Origin: Rachicladosporium sp. CCFEE 5018
Lineage: Eukaryota; Ascomycota; Dothideomycetes; Cladosporiales; Cladosporiaceae
Direction: 5' to 3'
NCBI GenBank assembly: GCA_002077045.2
Contig: KZ111148.1
Location: forward strand, 444,677-508,676
DNA length: 64,000 nucleotides
Within the stretch, counting starts at the first letter, position 1; every line of letters begins with the position of its first letter. Both the position numbers and the translations under genes were made by a program. The notes under the pieces are model-generated. The model searched no databases. It was not told where the DNA came from and saw only the letters and a list, made by a program, of their open reading frames with translations. This document shows positions 49,118 through 61,000 of the stretch, one piece after another.

Positions 49118-49483
49118 CCTGCCCGAGGGTTGGGCCATCGATATTGAGACTGCGACCAACTCCATCGAGGCCGTGAGTGCCCAGTGGGATACCAAATAGG
49201 CCAGGTGCTGTCAATTGATCAGACGGATGATAGCACTCGAGATACATCGTGTGGCCATCGAGCTCGGCTGCGTACTGCAGTCGATTATGGAACAGTCGTA
49301 GGATCAGGGAATGGAACCGTCGACATGTCGTAATCCATTGCAATAGCTCGATGGTGGAGAACTGGCCGAAGATGCTGAGGAGTATCTGGACATACTTAGT
49401 TTGGGAGGGTATGTCCCCCTAGGACGAGGAATGTATACTTCGTTCGGCAGTACGAATATCGAAGCACTCTTAATCTCCATCAT
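48899..49483 (-). CDS. F-box protein, 5' part with the F-box
   Basis: Exons complement(48899-49385, 49439-49483). The first exon is 15 codons (ATG ATG GAG..., ending LPNE). The 53-nt intron is GTATAC...AAACTAAGTATGTCCAG, phase 0. Splicing creates LPNE-ILLSIFGQFSTIELLQWITTCRRFHSL, a typical F-box (residues about 12-45). Then come RLQYAAELDGHTMYLECYHPSDQLTAPGLFGIPLGTHGLDGV and the region shared with 48043-48798. Merged across the false gap, the protein is about 400 residues. F-box proteins recruit substrates to SCF ubiquitin ligases through Skp1. It shares a 265-bp divergent promoter with ECM11. Confidence 0.85.
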
Positions 49484-49748
49484 CGATCCGTGGTACGAAT
49501 TAGCAAGTACCTCAACGTCTGCTTAAAAGTCTGTAGATGGATCGATCTCGTAGACAGTTCGGTCTGGACTCCATGATGGCATACCGAAGTCACGTGTCGT
49601 GGTGTCGATGTCGCGTTGCGCCTTGACCACTTCAGGCAGAATAAACTTCCGGACGCGCCGCCCAGGATTACATCGACTTCACCTCGCGGCTTGAACTACG
49701 CAAATGTCATGCTATAGGGCTATCTTGTCAGAGTTGGTCCAGTGATCG
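49484..49748. promoter_or_regulatory. Divergent promoter F-box gene/ECM11
   Basis: 265 bp between two divergent start codons. No specific motif recognised. Confidence 0.5.
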
Positions 49749-51290
49749 ATGGCGCCGCCAGTCATGGAAGGCATGACGGAGTACGTGCGGCACAAGTCTG
49801 AAGGTGGGCAACAGCCGCACAAGCTTCACGATCTCAGAGCGGCTGTGCCAACTGACGATCCGAGATATGGCCAGCGGGGCAGGAGGCCCGGCAGCAAGAA
49901 CGGCAAGCCGAGCTCTAAGCGCAAAGGATCTGCCCATCGTGTCACCGGCTACGAGAGCGACGCAAGTGAGGCGGATCGGCACTCCACGAATGCGAGTGTA
50001 CCACCCGCTCCACCACAACCAGCATCCGATTACCAGGACTCGGACTTCTTGGAAGCCGAGTATCAAGCTACGCTCCAGAAGACTAAATCGAAAACGCTTT
50101 CAGAGATCGTCATCAAGGGCGACTCCATCCCTTCGACCTCGGACGGCGCTTTGACGATCATTAGTCACGGGAATAAGGTCGACGAGATGGAACAGCACTC
50201 ACGACTTTCTCAGCAGCCGACAAAGTCCCAGCATCCCGTAAAGAGGAGTCACAGTACTGCAATTCCAAACAGACGAGCTCCTCGTGGCTTACCAACTTCG
50301 ACCACCGCACAGCAAGCCCAGCACCAGAGTCAATACTTAAGTCATGATCATCAGTCGGGTCCCCCTCATGGCGAGACTGAGCTTCCACTCTATTCGAACG
50401 ACCCTACGAAGCCAGGCGGTTTCCAATTTGGGGCTGCCAAACCACAGAAGAACGTCAACCTACCACTCCACAAGCCGACTGTCCAGCAGCCTCACGTGCA
50501 GTCACAGGGCATGACGATTGCCGAGACTGTCTCAAACGGTGTTCAGAATCAATATCAGTCGAGGCAGTCGACTCGCAACACTGTCGCACCCGCTGCGCTC
50601 CCGGAAGCTGATGCACAGCATCCACGAGGGCAGATGATGGCCAACACATCCCGACCACAGACTGCTGCTACTCACGTGCCTGGCAAGCACAAGCGTGGGG
50701 TCCCACCGGTGCCACTGTTCAACGCTCCGCCGCACAATCCAGACCCACCAATTCACCCAACACAGCATAGCAGCGATGGGTACGTCAGCGAGGAAGAGCC
50801 AGACGAGGTCGAGGATTTTGATCTCGACCATCACTTCGATGACTTAGCGAAGATGGGTTACGCTGACTTGCAGCGCGAACCATTCGACAAGGCGCCCGAT
50901 GCCGACAATTTCATTTTACACAATGCGCCAGACGATGCGAGCCTCGCAGAGAAGCTCTCTGCAGTCCTGGCACAGACTGTGAGCGGCGATGACGGTGTCG
51001 AGATTTACGATTTCCGTATCAAGTTCATGGCGTCTCTCACTATCGATGAATGGGAGGAAGCTGGTGCGTGGCTCGTTCAGCATTTTGGCACTGTCGTGCA
51101 GAATTTCACCACCGTCCGGCGTGAGAAGCGCAAAGCAGCCATCGCCTTCGAGAGCGAGATCGAGGCGCGGGACAACTCTGTCGGCGCCAAGCGTTCACAG
51201 ATAAGAGGCGCGCTCGATGAGATGAAGGTGAATGGGAACGCGGTGCTGGGTACGACGCCCAAGAAGGGTAGGAAGGAGTCAAAGGAATGA
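49749..51290 (+). CDS. ecm11: ECM11 C-terminal domain protein
   Basis: Single exon, 513 residues, ATG at 49749. A long disordered Ser/Gln/Pro/His-rich N-terminal two thirds includes RGRRPGSKNGKPSSKRKGS, a basic patch likely to act as NLS, and an acidic SSDGYVSEEEPDEVEDFDLDHHFDDL. The C-terminal ~110 residues match the ECM11 domain: FMASLTIDEWEEAGAWLVQHFG, VRREKRKAAIAFESEIEARD, and a final KVNGNAVLGTTPKKGRK. In budding yeast Ecm11 is a SUMOylated component of the synaptonemal complex central element working with Gmc2. The role in filamentous fungi is less clear. The domain assignment is confident, the function inferred. Confidence 0.85.
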   Translation: MAPPVMEGMTEYVRHKSEGGQQPHKLHDLRAAVPTDDPRYGQRGRRPGSKNGKPSSKRKGSAHRVTGYESDASEADRHSTNASVPPAPPQPASDYQDSDFLEAEYQATLQKTKSKTLSEIVIKGDSIPSTSDGALTIISHGNKVDEMEQHSRLSQQPTKSQHPVKRSHSTAIPNRRAPRGLPTSTTAQQAQHQSQYLSHDHQSGPPHGETELPLYSNDPTKPGGFQFGAAKPQKNVNLPLHKPTVQQPHVQSQGMTIAETVSNGVQNQYQSRQSTRNTVAPAALPEADAQHPRGQMMANTSRPQTAATHVPGKHKRGVPPVPLFNAPPHNPDPPIHPTQHSSDGYVSEEEPDEVEDFDLDHHFDDLAKMGYADLQREPFDKAPDADNFILHNAPDDASLAEKLSAVLAQTVSGDDGVEIYDFRIKFMASLTIDEWEEAGAWLVQHFGTVVQNFTTVRREKRKAAIAFESEIEARDNSVGAKRSQIRGALDEMKVNGNAVLGTTPKKGRKESKE

Positions 51291-53013
51291 GATGGATGAC
51301 ATTATCTTGCTCAACGTGCTGAAGGGAAGGGACTTGCTTGCGAATGCGTTGATGTTGCTACGAATCGATGACTTGACGCCAGGACGAATGTTACGAAGAG
51401 GCTTTGCTATGCATTTCTAGGCGCGCTATACCCTGGTGGAGGATCTGTAGCTGATGCTCGCTGTAGTTGGAAGATACAGAGCAATGATGCTCGTCGTTGC
51501 TGCGATGGGGTCTTATGTCGGCAAGCATATCGGTGAAGCAGTTTCGTTTCACGTGCCTCCCTGGCCACTGGTGTCCCAACGCTCCGAACATGCTGCTTCA
51601 GGCACCCCAAACCCTGCATAGGCAACACTCTTGACGTACATGTATCCTGGCGTACCCGCAAGCCACAATCTCATGCCCGACTCTCAGCCCCAACGTGGAG
51701 CCGACGGCAGGCATTCAGATAAGGGAGCTCGGTCCGAAAAGCTGGAGAACATGCAATCTACCCCACGCGTCACCCACGTCTGGAGGATCAAACGAAATGC
51801 GGATCATGACCAGGGAGTGCAGATCCGGTCTCTATTACCCGGAGTGTCGCGTAGAAAGGTGTTGAGGACGTTTCGTATGCGGATGCTGCTTGGCTAGCGA
51901 GTCGGAGAGAGGTCCTACATCGACGTACTATGATGATGAGGCGGAGTTCCAGACCGTCATACCCCAGCTCAACTCACCCCACACTGCACACAGCCTTACG
52001 ACAAATGGACATCACGGCATATAATCGGAGAATCTCACCCACAGCATCGCATTCCGTTGAGCGCCTTGCGTCCCCTTCCCACCTTCGTTGAGCACTCTCA
52101 CCCGTCCATGACGTCTCATGACCCGATTGTTCCGGCCAGTGACACAGTAGAAGTGATGTTGGCATTAGATTGTAGCGCAGCCGAGCGCCTCCGCCGCGAT
52201 AAGCACCATGCATGATGATTATCTGTATGGGGAATCTGTGGGGAGATGTACCGCCGTACCTGGGGCTAGGTCCGCATAGTGAAGACGTGTCGCCAGAGAA
52301 GGCAACCCGAGCAGGATGTTGGCGAGATGGTGAAGGCTATTCGGATACACCGAGATTGTGTCGGTGTAGGGCCGATGCGCCGCTGTGGGCGAGTTGCGGG
52401 GAAGATGGAGATGGGAAGTTTGGGTTTGGAGGTATTTCGTCGGTAACGCGAGCGGCAAAGCTGAGGTTGCGAGTCTCTGCTGTGGGATCGCACGTCATGA
52501 TCGATTAGGAGAGAATTCAGCGTGTTCGCACCTCGGTGCGATAGCAGTCTATCGTTATAGCGAAGAAGGATCACGCAACGAGTGATAGCCGACAAAGTTT
52601 TCCAACGAGCCGCGACTTTGCGGAGAAAGTTCCCTGTGCAGCAAGCACGTGAAAGTGGAAGTGCGAGAGGCATGTGAATGCATGTGAAGGAACTGTGGTA
52701 ATGATGAAGAGCTCGAGAGTAGACTGGCAGCAATGTGAAATAGATATCGAGTTGAGACCTGGAGCCATTGGCAGCTGTCTGCCATCTATGTCATGTTCCT
52801 CGCAAGCGACGTAGGCATCGCCCTTGCGACGCGTCGAACTCCCAGCACATGTAGTGCCTCCCATTAGCCCATATATCAAGCGGCCGTGACATGCTCGCAT
52901 TGATGCCCACAGTACCCCGTCTAGTCGCTAGAACGCCGCGCGTAAAAGACAGCAAACAATCTCGAGACTCTCGTGCTGCTCAGTAATGATGGTTTATTGT
53001 AATCATCCACATC
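51291..53013. other. Gene-free stretch between convergent ECM11 and CreA
   Basis: 1723 bp, 3' flanks of both genes. Short open frames only, with neither family motifs nor splice-compatible continuity. Nothing supported. Confidence 0.5.
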
Positions 53014-54546
53014 TCACATCCTCTCCTGCAAATCACCGCCTGCCTCACTCGCCCTCGCACTGCTGTTCCCACTGCTCTGCCCACTACCCATGCCGCTGCC
53101 AGGATTGACCAACTCGTTGATCTTCGTGTAGCTCTCGCTCTTCCTGGGCGTAGGTACCATAGGCACGGGCAACTTCCTCTGCGCTCCATCTCCAGCCTCC
53201 ATGATCTCGCTAATCCGCAGTCCGCTGTGCATGGTCGGGACGTAAGGCTGCTGACCGTCAGCTGAAGGCTCCACGGGTGCGAGAGCAGGCGGCGGCTGGT
53301 TTTGGATGTGCAGGTGGTGCAGGGTTGGGAGCTGCACGCCGTTGTGGAAGAATTGAGGTCGCAGACGCGGCGAGTGCGATGGCGTTGCGAGTGGTGTGTG
53401 ATCAGGCGTTGGCGATATCGACTCTTGTGAGAATGATGGGGAAGGCGGGGCGGTGGATTGTGGGGAACCTGGTCGTGACTTCTTCGTTTGGCGATTCGAG
53501 TATTGGTCGTCTTCTTCGTGTGAGTGCGACCGCGACATAGGCTGTGAGGTCGGGTTTGAGCCGTAATGATACGATGATAATGATGGCATGCGGTTGCTAT
53601 TGTATGGATGGACGTGGTAGGGTCCTCGCGAGGGCGGGAGATTGAGGTGCTGATTCGGCACCTGGCTGTTCTCGCGCTCAACTTGCGATGCAGCAGTCGC
53701 AAGGAGATTGATATCCATGTTGCCGCGGTTCTGTTGCCCGGTCGCAGGACTCATGTCGCCGCTTGTGTTGCGCGAGAGATATGATCCAGCATTGCCAGTG
53801 TAAGTCGAAGAATACGAGTGTGGTGGTGACACGTTGGGTGAAGTCAGCTGCGAGCCAGGTGCTGATTGAGACGCCTTTGGTGGTGGTGGCATCATGTTGT
53901 TGGCTGCGATCTGCTGGTTCATCTGCTGCATCTGCTGAGCGTGGTTCAGCTGCGCAAGGTTGCTCATCTGCGCCATTTGCGCCATCTGACCCATCTGATT
54001 GCCATTGCCCATGTTGTTAAACTGCTGCATCCCTTGCATGCCGCCATTCTGGTTCATGTAGTTCATCTGCTGCAATTGCTGCAGTTGCTGGAACGTGTTC
54101 GGATCGTACATGCCAGCCTGAACGGCCGCAGCCGCTGCTGCTGCGACATGCTGTTTGTTCCCACGTCTCGAGTTCGGGTTGTTGTGTATTCTCGAGTGGC
54201 GCGTCAACTCATCTGATCGACTGAAGCGTTTGGTGCAGCCAGGAAACTGGCATGCATGTGGTTTCTCTCCGGTATGTGTCCTGATATGCCGCGTTTGGTG
54301 CTCAAGACGATGAAATGCCTTGTCGCACAAAGGGCACTTGTATGGCCGAGGCAAGTCTGGTCGATTCTCGTCCGCATTCTGCATGCTTACATCCATAGGC
54401 ATCGCCATGGCGGCGGTTGCCATCGACAAATTTGGTGTGTTGGGAGTGCTCGATGGCTGTGGACTATTCTCGGAGTATGTGCCGTTTGAGGTATCTCCGT
54501 TGTCGTTGTCTGCGCCGTGTGTCGCGTTCAAGAGTGTCGAAAGCAT
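53014..54546 (-). CDS. creA: Carbon catabolite repressor CreA/Mig1-type zinc-finger protein
   Basis: Single exon, 510 residues. Start set at the ATG at 54546 (MLSTLLNATHGADNDN); the open frame extends further but without ATG. Two C2H2 fingers: C71-C74-H87-H91 in YKCPLCDKAFHRLEHQTRHIRTH and C99-C104-H117-H121 in HACQFPGCTKRFSRSDELTRHSRIH. The TGEKP linker and the RxHR/RxER contact residues bind SYGGRG sites. Downstream are an Ala run, a Gln/Met/Asn-rich region (residues about 148-220), an acidic/NLS-like segment (HEEDDQYSNRQTKKSRPGSPQS) and a C-terminal part with ISEIMEAGDGAQRKLPVPMVP, a conserved CreA element linked to repression. It represses alternative carbon-source and hydrolase genes on glucose. 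Confidence 0.95.
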   Translation of the reverse strand: MLSTLLNATHGADNDNGDTSNGTYSENSPQPSSTPNTPNLSMATAAMAMPMDVSMQNADENRPDLPRPYKCPLCDKAFHRLEHQTRHIRTHTGEKPHACQFPGCTKRFSRSDELTRHSRIHNNPNSRRGNKQHVAAAAAAAVQAGMYDPNTFQQLQQLQQMNYMNQNGGMQGMQQFNNMGNGNQMGQMAQMAQMSNLAQLNHAQQMQQMNQQIAANNMMPPPPKASQSAPGSQLTSPNVSPPHSYSSTYTGNAGSYLSRNTSGDMSPATGQQNRGNMDINLLATAASQVERENSQVPNQHLNLPPSRGPYHVHPYNSNRMPSLSSYHYGSNPTSQPMSRSHSHEEDDQYSNRQTKKSRPGSPQSTAPPSPSFSQESISPTPDHTPLATPSHSPRLRPQFFHNGVQLPTLHHLHIQNQPPPALAPVEPSADGQQPYVPTMHSGLRISEIMEAGDGAQRKLPVPMVPTPRKSESYTKINELVNPGSGMGSGQSSGNSSARASEAGGDLQERM

Positions 54547-57500
54547 AGAGGAGAGCCAAACAGGGGATTCCGCAAAGGGCAGATGCGGACCGTTTAGAAG
54601 TAGTGCCAAAGCACCGCGTGGGATGCAGCGAGATGCTGGGGAAAGAGGCACAAGGAAAGCAAAAAGGCGTCACTCCGAGAAAGGGTGGGGTAAGGTAAGC
54701 CTCCGGATGGAACCCAGCGAGCGATAACCTAGCCCTCCCGTTCCTTTCGCCTCGTGTGTGTTGGACAGACGCGCACTCGTGGAGCGAGGAGATGGTCGCT
54801 GATTATTGGGTGGTGTTCGAGCGTGCGGAGTGACCAGCGCTATTTTCGGTGTGGCTGCAGCAATGATATCGGTCGTCGATCAGAAGTCGGAGATGTTCTG
54901 GGTTTTGTTTTGAGGACGGGGCGAAGAAAAATTGCACGATACTTCAAGACCTCGCGCCTTCCTCCTTACATGATGTTCTTATCGCGCCGCACCCGCACCG
55001 ATGACTGGCATCCACTCTCTACTTCTGGATTTCAGTGGGGCTGTGGGGATGGCTGTATGTCGGCATCGTGTGAACGTGCTGCCGTGATATTTGCGAAACT
55101 CTACAACATGCTCATTTCATACGCCGAACGCAGCACGGTTGGGCACTTGGTGCTGGCCAGCAGTACGCCTGGAGTGGCGCAACTCCGAGAGACCTGTCGC
55201 GTCCCACACAGTGACCTACTGATAAGGTGCATCGATGCGACCGATAGGGGCTGCGACACGTGTACGCAATGGTGGGATATCAGCTTCTTGATCTTGGCGA
55301 ATCATTTGTTGGCGCGTGAAGACACCATCAGCCTCATCAGAGCTTCACGGCATGCCCGAATCGATGGAATCCCCTTCGTCCATAGCCGGGTGCCCTGTGA
55401 CGATACATGTATTGTTACAATGTACTGTGGATACTCAGACCTGCATTACTTGTACGCAATTGCAACCTCTGCATCGATCCTGCGCCTCTCCAGCTTTGCG
55501 ACATGTCCACGAATATCCAGCTCCACAGAATCAAGAAATGCTTACCAGATTGCGGCGCACATCTAGAAGATGTGTGGCTTGTGGTAGAGCGCCTCCAACT
55601 CCATACTCTCACTTTAGCCGCCGACTTGCCGGTTCAGATCTCTCTACTCCACGTGGGGTATATGTGCGTGTTTGATCAACACCAGCCTATGAACACCAAT
55701 TGTGGGTAGCACCGCGTGTTGCAGATGACTGATGGTGTCGTCGTTAGCTTTGATGCCATCTGTGTGCGCGCGTTTGGTGTGCCCAGGACCCCAGGGAACA
55801 CTTCTCGGCCGCAATCGGCAGCGCGTTGCGAAATGACGATGCCGGAGTGGACCTCCTATGAACCCCAACACAAGCACGTGGCATGCGGCAGACCGTCGTA
55901 GAATGAAATTTGCTCGATTGTGCTATCGCGCGTTCGACTGTTGCTACTGCGGATCAGCAGAGATGAATGGACGATATCCTCTCATCCCACACCACCTTTG
56001 TCAGTCATAAGTTGCCTGCTTACATCTCAGCAACAGGTACAGCGGTGTCATCACTAACATGTGAAGAAACACCAAACCCCAGCATGTGACGTTAATCTTT
56101 CGCGGAGCCGCAGCGGCAGCTGGGCTGAACAGCGAGACTTCCACATCTCCCGATTCTCCCCGGCGCTGTGGGGTCGTACGGTATCTGCCGGTACGCGCAA
56201 ACGATCGGAATTTTCTCCAGTCTCGCCATTGTGGAGCAGAGTGGTACGTCCACTCCGGCCGAGACCACATGCAAAAGTGAAGTACCGCTGAGATCGGTGA
56301 GGGTGGAGCACTCCGCAATGAGGCCTTCAGCCTTGTCGGCTGATGGTCCGCTACTGCAGCCGTGGGCGATGGGAGAAGATTCGGTGCGGCGGGTGTGGGC
56401 CGAGGTCGATAGGGCTGGGGTAGCAGGGTGTTGAGGAGGCGATGAGCTTTCATGTCAGCATCGTCATGTGGATCCGTACGGCAGAAGGGCGGGCAGTTTG
56501 GAAGACGGATCTAAATCGTCTGAGTTGTCAACGACGACTTATGATGCCCTTCTTCAACTGGTGGGTGCCCCAGGCATGGACAACCTTGGGAGTAATCTAC
56601 GCAGGTGTAATGTCCCACAATCCTTGACAGAAGGGTCATGTGTTGACGTCCAGGTTGTGAGACATATCCTCGGACCATCAGCGCCTGCTCAAGCCTGTCC
56701 AAGGTCTACGCGGTGAACACACGGCACGAATGACTGGAGAACATGATCGTCGCGGTTATCAGAACCTTGTGGACGACATCGCCCAATCAAGCGGACGCCG
56801 GACACGTCCTCGACTGTAGTCACAGTGTCCAGAATCCTCGGATGCTAGTCAGAGAGTCTCCACTTGGAAGACAATACTACATGTATTTGAGCAAGACTCA
56901 GGGTACCATAACCGTCCGGCCCATGTGGCAGACCGATGCAAGCGTTGCGACTGTCCATATATCTCACGAACATGTAGACCCTAAAGTCCGCAAGCATGGG
57001 AATCTGTATACTTGACATCCACTGCACGTCAATGCCATCTAGCTGTTGACCCATGGCGGAACATAAAACCGCCGATGAAATGAAACGCCGCCCTCGTGTC
57101 CAGCGCTACACATGTATGATCGGTCGGCTCAATGGCCATTGGCTTGGATACATGGTGTCTGCGATCACAATGTTGACTGCGTGGTAGGGCTCACCAGTGC
57201 TGTTATAATGTGACATCCATACCACCCTGCCTGAGTTGCTTCCGAGCCCGTCAATGAGGTATTACACCACTACCAATCGCCGTCTGATGCATCCCAGTAC
57301 AACGGTAAAGTTGACGTTCTATGCGGGGGATCCTTGGACACCATGCCTCGACTTCATTTGGCAGAAACGATGCGAAACCGGAACCTTGGGTCGACTTCAC
57401 CTCACTTCGACTTCTCCCTCAAACAGCTTCTTACCCATTGATGTGTCCGTGGCTAGGCCACACTCCTCGACCGATCACTGTCTTTATATGCCATCGACGG

Positions 57501-58236
57501 CAAGATACTAGTCCTTCAGTGCAATCGCGTGCACCAGAATTCCCATTGATGATCAAGAGGCTCGCTGGCCGCGATAAGCTTCTGAAAAGTTCCCGGTGAA
57601 GAGATTGTCGAGGGGTTTGAAAAGCGCAGCGATGCTGCTCGACTACAGTGATGTTAAGCAGGTCAGAATTGACGCATCGGGTAAATGCTCATCAGGCACG
57701 GAGGTAATGTCAGCCAATCTCCACAGTTTGTTTATCAATGCGCTCATGGATCGGCATGAGGGGTCGGGGAGCGCAGAGACCACTCCCTAGATACGATCCT
57801 ACATTCCTCACTTCCATCTTCGTTATATCACGCAACAAGACTACCAGCACGCGATTTCTTTTCGCAATGTACGCGCAAAATGTCGCATCGTGTCACGCGG
57901 AGCGCATTGACCCCAATGCACTGCCTCGCCACAACCAGAGATGAGGACTACGTCAAGTCACGTGTAGGGGCCGCTTATTTGGTGAGAGACGTCGACAGGC
58001 TCGTCCGTGACTCCCCTCTTGAAGACCGCTCGCTTTCATTCCTTCCCATTCCTTATCCTCAGGCACATTCAGCTATCCTGCTGTTACCCTCGACGTTTCT
58101 AAAATCCTACCATAAACAGCTACAGTGCGACAGTACAGCTAGGACGCAAGGCAACTCTGAGTCAGTAGCCCGGAGCAGACTTTGGATGCGACAACAAGAT
58201 CCGCCAGCTTCACCGCTGCGGTGATCACCTCAGAAA
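54547..58236. promoter_or_regulatory. Long gene-poor region upstream of CreA
   Basis: 3690 bp between divergent creA and the zinc-finger gene at 58237. Only unconvincing open frames are present (largest 54754-55566 plus strand, non-ATG start, no motifs). SYGGRG-type hexamers occur at 54636-54641 (ctgggg), 54685-54690 (gtgggg) and 54701-54706 (ctccgg, reverse strand), all within 160 bp of the creA ATG and compatible with autoregulation. The rest is unexplained. Confidence 0.4.
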
Positions 58237-59976
58237 ATGGCTGCTGCCAGGAACGTGGACGAGGAAAAGTGGGTGCAAGACAACTACCTGGAGCCTAGGC
58301 TGTTCGACTTTATCGGGCAAGCCTTTGTCGGAATACCTGACAGCGGAGATCATGGTGGGGAGTTTGGCAAATACGTAGGTCGAAAGGGTACCCACATGTA
58401 GCAGCATGGATGCTGACCATGAATCGAACAGCCTCGAACACCGGAAGAGCTGCATCCCATGAACGACGAACTTGACTTAGGTCCCTCCCTAGATGAGATC
58501 AGGACACTGCCGATGCAGAACATCAGTAACTACACCCTTGTTAGCGACTCATCACCACAATGCAAGGCCCGAGGCCGTATACCATCAGCCTCCACTCCAT
58601 TGAAGTTCACTCCCGACCTCCGTGGCACGGCTGCAACCCAGGCAAGGACCCATCTTGCCCCACCCTGCGACACATTCATACGTGACTCGACGACATTACC
58701 ACCTGACTCGATCTGTTACCCTACCACTACCAACCAGCTGGGCATCGCGTACGGGACGAATCTGCGACATGACGTGAACTTCCACCGCGATCTGCACTCC
58801 CGAGTTGCGACGTTGAGCAACGAGGGCCCACAGGATGCTTCGCCCGTGGCTCGTGCTTGCGGCCTGCCCACCCTAGAATATCCGTCTGAGCAAAAGAAGG
58901 ATAGCTCTGCGGAGACCGGAACGTCTAGGGTCGCGCAGGACGGATCCTCAAGGGCGCTCGAGAGGACCACTGCCGTAGGGACAACCACGCCTCAAAATAG
59001 CGGGCAGAAGCGCAAGCGCGAGTTCGTAGAGACTGGTACCGAACCCAATCAGGGCAACGACCACGAGGCGCAAGTGATGATCGACGTTGATCAAGGTGGT
59101 CCAGCCTCAACGGGCTCTGCGCCAACGTTACTGCCTGCGGTCGGCTTGGCGACACCACGCGTGCTTCCTTCTGCTGTGCAACAGCTCGCAATGATGTACC
59201 CGACAGCAGTCTCAAGGCCGATGGCATCCCAGAGTGGCCTTGCGATGTCTCTCACAGACGTGACGGCGCCTTGGCACGCACACCAACGATCCGGACTCCT
59301 CGCCCAAATTGGGCCTTACCAGAACCAGCAAGCCGCTGGGCAGCCCAGCATCGACCAACATCACCGGGACGGTGTCCAGGTTGAGGATCCCAAGCAGTGC
59401 GGTGTCTGCGGTAAGATATTCCGGTACCCGAAAGATAAGAGGCGCCATGTGCTCATACACGGGGAACCACAATACCACTGCGACAAGTGCTCTCGGCCGT
59501 TCCATCGCGAGGATCACAAAGATCGCCATCAGGGGCCATGCAGGGGCGCCCCGTACGTGCGTCCTCGCACTGAGTCTGTTACAAGTTCCGTCGCGGGGTC
59601 GGTCGCTACGTCGCCTGTTATGTCGTTCTCAAGCCCACCTCGTCACAATGCTTTGTCTCCTCAGATGATGCGTCGTTCGATTTCAGACAGTCGGTACATG
59701 ATCCCTGGTCAGCGCACTTCTGTCTCGTCCGCGCCTCGAACACCTACAGCACAGACGCGGCAGGTTCTCTCCGGCCATGGGCTCGGCATCATTTCAGCTG
59801 GCTCGATCGAGTCTACCTCATCAGCTGTATTTAGCCAGGGACCACCTTTCGATCACACGTTCACACCACTCACTGCACCTACCTCCGATCCCATGTCCCG
59901 AGCCGGACTCGGTTCATCCGGATCTACAGGGGAGAGACGAGGTCCCATGGAAGACTCTCCATTACTCCGGAAGTAA
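58237..59976 (+). CDS. C2H2 zinc-finger transcription factor (two fingers)
   Basis: Exons 58237-58374 and 58432-59976 give 560 residues. The first exon is inferred: the ATG at 58237 encodes MAAARNVDEEKW...LFDFIGQAFVG... and ends at GTAGGT. The 57-nt intron has GCTGACC and ends CAG, phase 0, leading in frame into PRTPEELHP and the ATG at 58459. A shorter protein from 58459 (505 residues) is the alternative. Basic QKRKREF is an NLS candidate. Finger 1 is CGVCGKIFRYPKDKRRHVLIH (C369, C372, H385, H389). Finger 2 is YHCDKCSRPFHREDHKDRHQGPC, a C2HC form (C396, C399, H412, C416). A Ser/Thr/Pro-rich C-terminus follows. No specific regulator recognised. Confidence 0.75.
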
Positions 59977-61000
59977 TGGATACTTCACGCAAGTCCGCAA
60001 TCGATGCTGGCGTCGATGTGGAACTTCGGCGAACGCCAAACTGAATCTCAAGGTCGCTGGCGACCTTTGCTGCCCTATGACGCCATGCTTTCCCATTTTG
60101 CTGCTTATACTCTTCACAGAGGCTTGTACAGTCCGGTGTGACTTTTATAGATACCCACTTCGCGTCGCGTGTTGCGTGGGGCGATTGTCCATGACTTTGA
60201 TATTAGCGTTTCCTGCTTGCGTCGGATGTTTGCATGCGATGGAATCGGTTGGAATCAGTCAGGGAAGGATGGACAGGACTGGGAAAGTAGCGTATGTTAT
60301 CAGGGTGTACTACAGAGGCCGTTGTATGCGCCATGTCTCGTAGGCAATCTCTCACAAGTGCCACGTCCTGATTGACTCAAACCCTGTGCCGTACATGAAG
60401 TCAAAGGGCGGTAACGCAGCCTCCGCAGCCAACCAACCCACTTTGGCCACCTACTCTTCAGCTGCATCAATACCTTGCCAACAGTTCGTGTAGCGCGGCC
60501 TGCCATTCAATATGACCACTCACATATCTTTGTGCAACTTCAGTCACACGTGATAAGACGATATGGAGCAAGGCCTCCGCGGCTGATGTGGGCAACTGAC
60601 TTGTTGCCCGGCTGATGCGGCGTTGCAGCTAGAGCGCGAACCAGAGGCAGTGGAGGCCTCGCAGGCTGAAGAGTGCAGGCACAGCTGATTCGTATATATC
60701 CTGTCTATGTACCGATTGCGTCCCGTTCATGATGTCCTGTGCTCTCATGTCCTTCAATTCATGCACGCCATATTTCATGCCTCGTTGCCCAGCTCGCCAG
60801 CTGAAGCCTCCATAATCCCGCAGCGCCCGCTTCCCGAACTCCAACGCTACGCTCGTCAAAATAACATTCCGTTAACGGATACGCCACGCCCGCACCCATG
60901 AGAAAGCCAGGAACCACAAAATAACTATCCGATTTCCGGCTCGGAGGAGTGCTCGACGCTGGCCACGATCGAGAAATGAATGTCCGAATTCCCGGCGGTT
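59977..61000. other. Intergenic region between convergent zinc-finger genes
   Basis: 1024 bp of 3' flanks. No gene or RNA recognised. Confidence 0.5.

Noticed and set aside
54547..54651. 35-residue N-terminal extension of CreA
   Set aside because: Begins with GTG, no ATG. CreA family proteins start close to the position of the chosen ATG relative to the fingers.
54754..55566. Plus-strand open frame of 270 codons upstream of creA
   Set aside because: Begins at a non-ATG codon, has no recognisable motif, biased composition or splice-compatible neighbours, and lies in a divergent promoter region. Long chance frames are common in GC-rich DNA.
59777..60343. Open frame overlapping the 3' end of the zinc-finger gene
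   Set aside because: Overlaps the coding 3' end in another frame and continues into the 3' flank, without motif or ATG-supported start.
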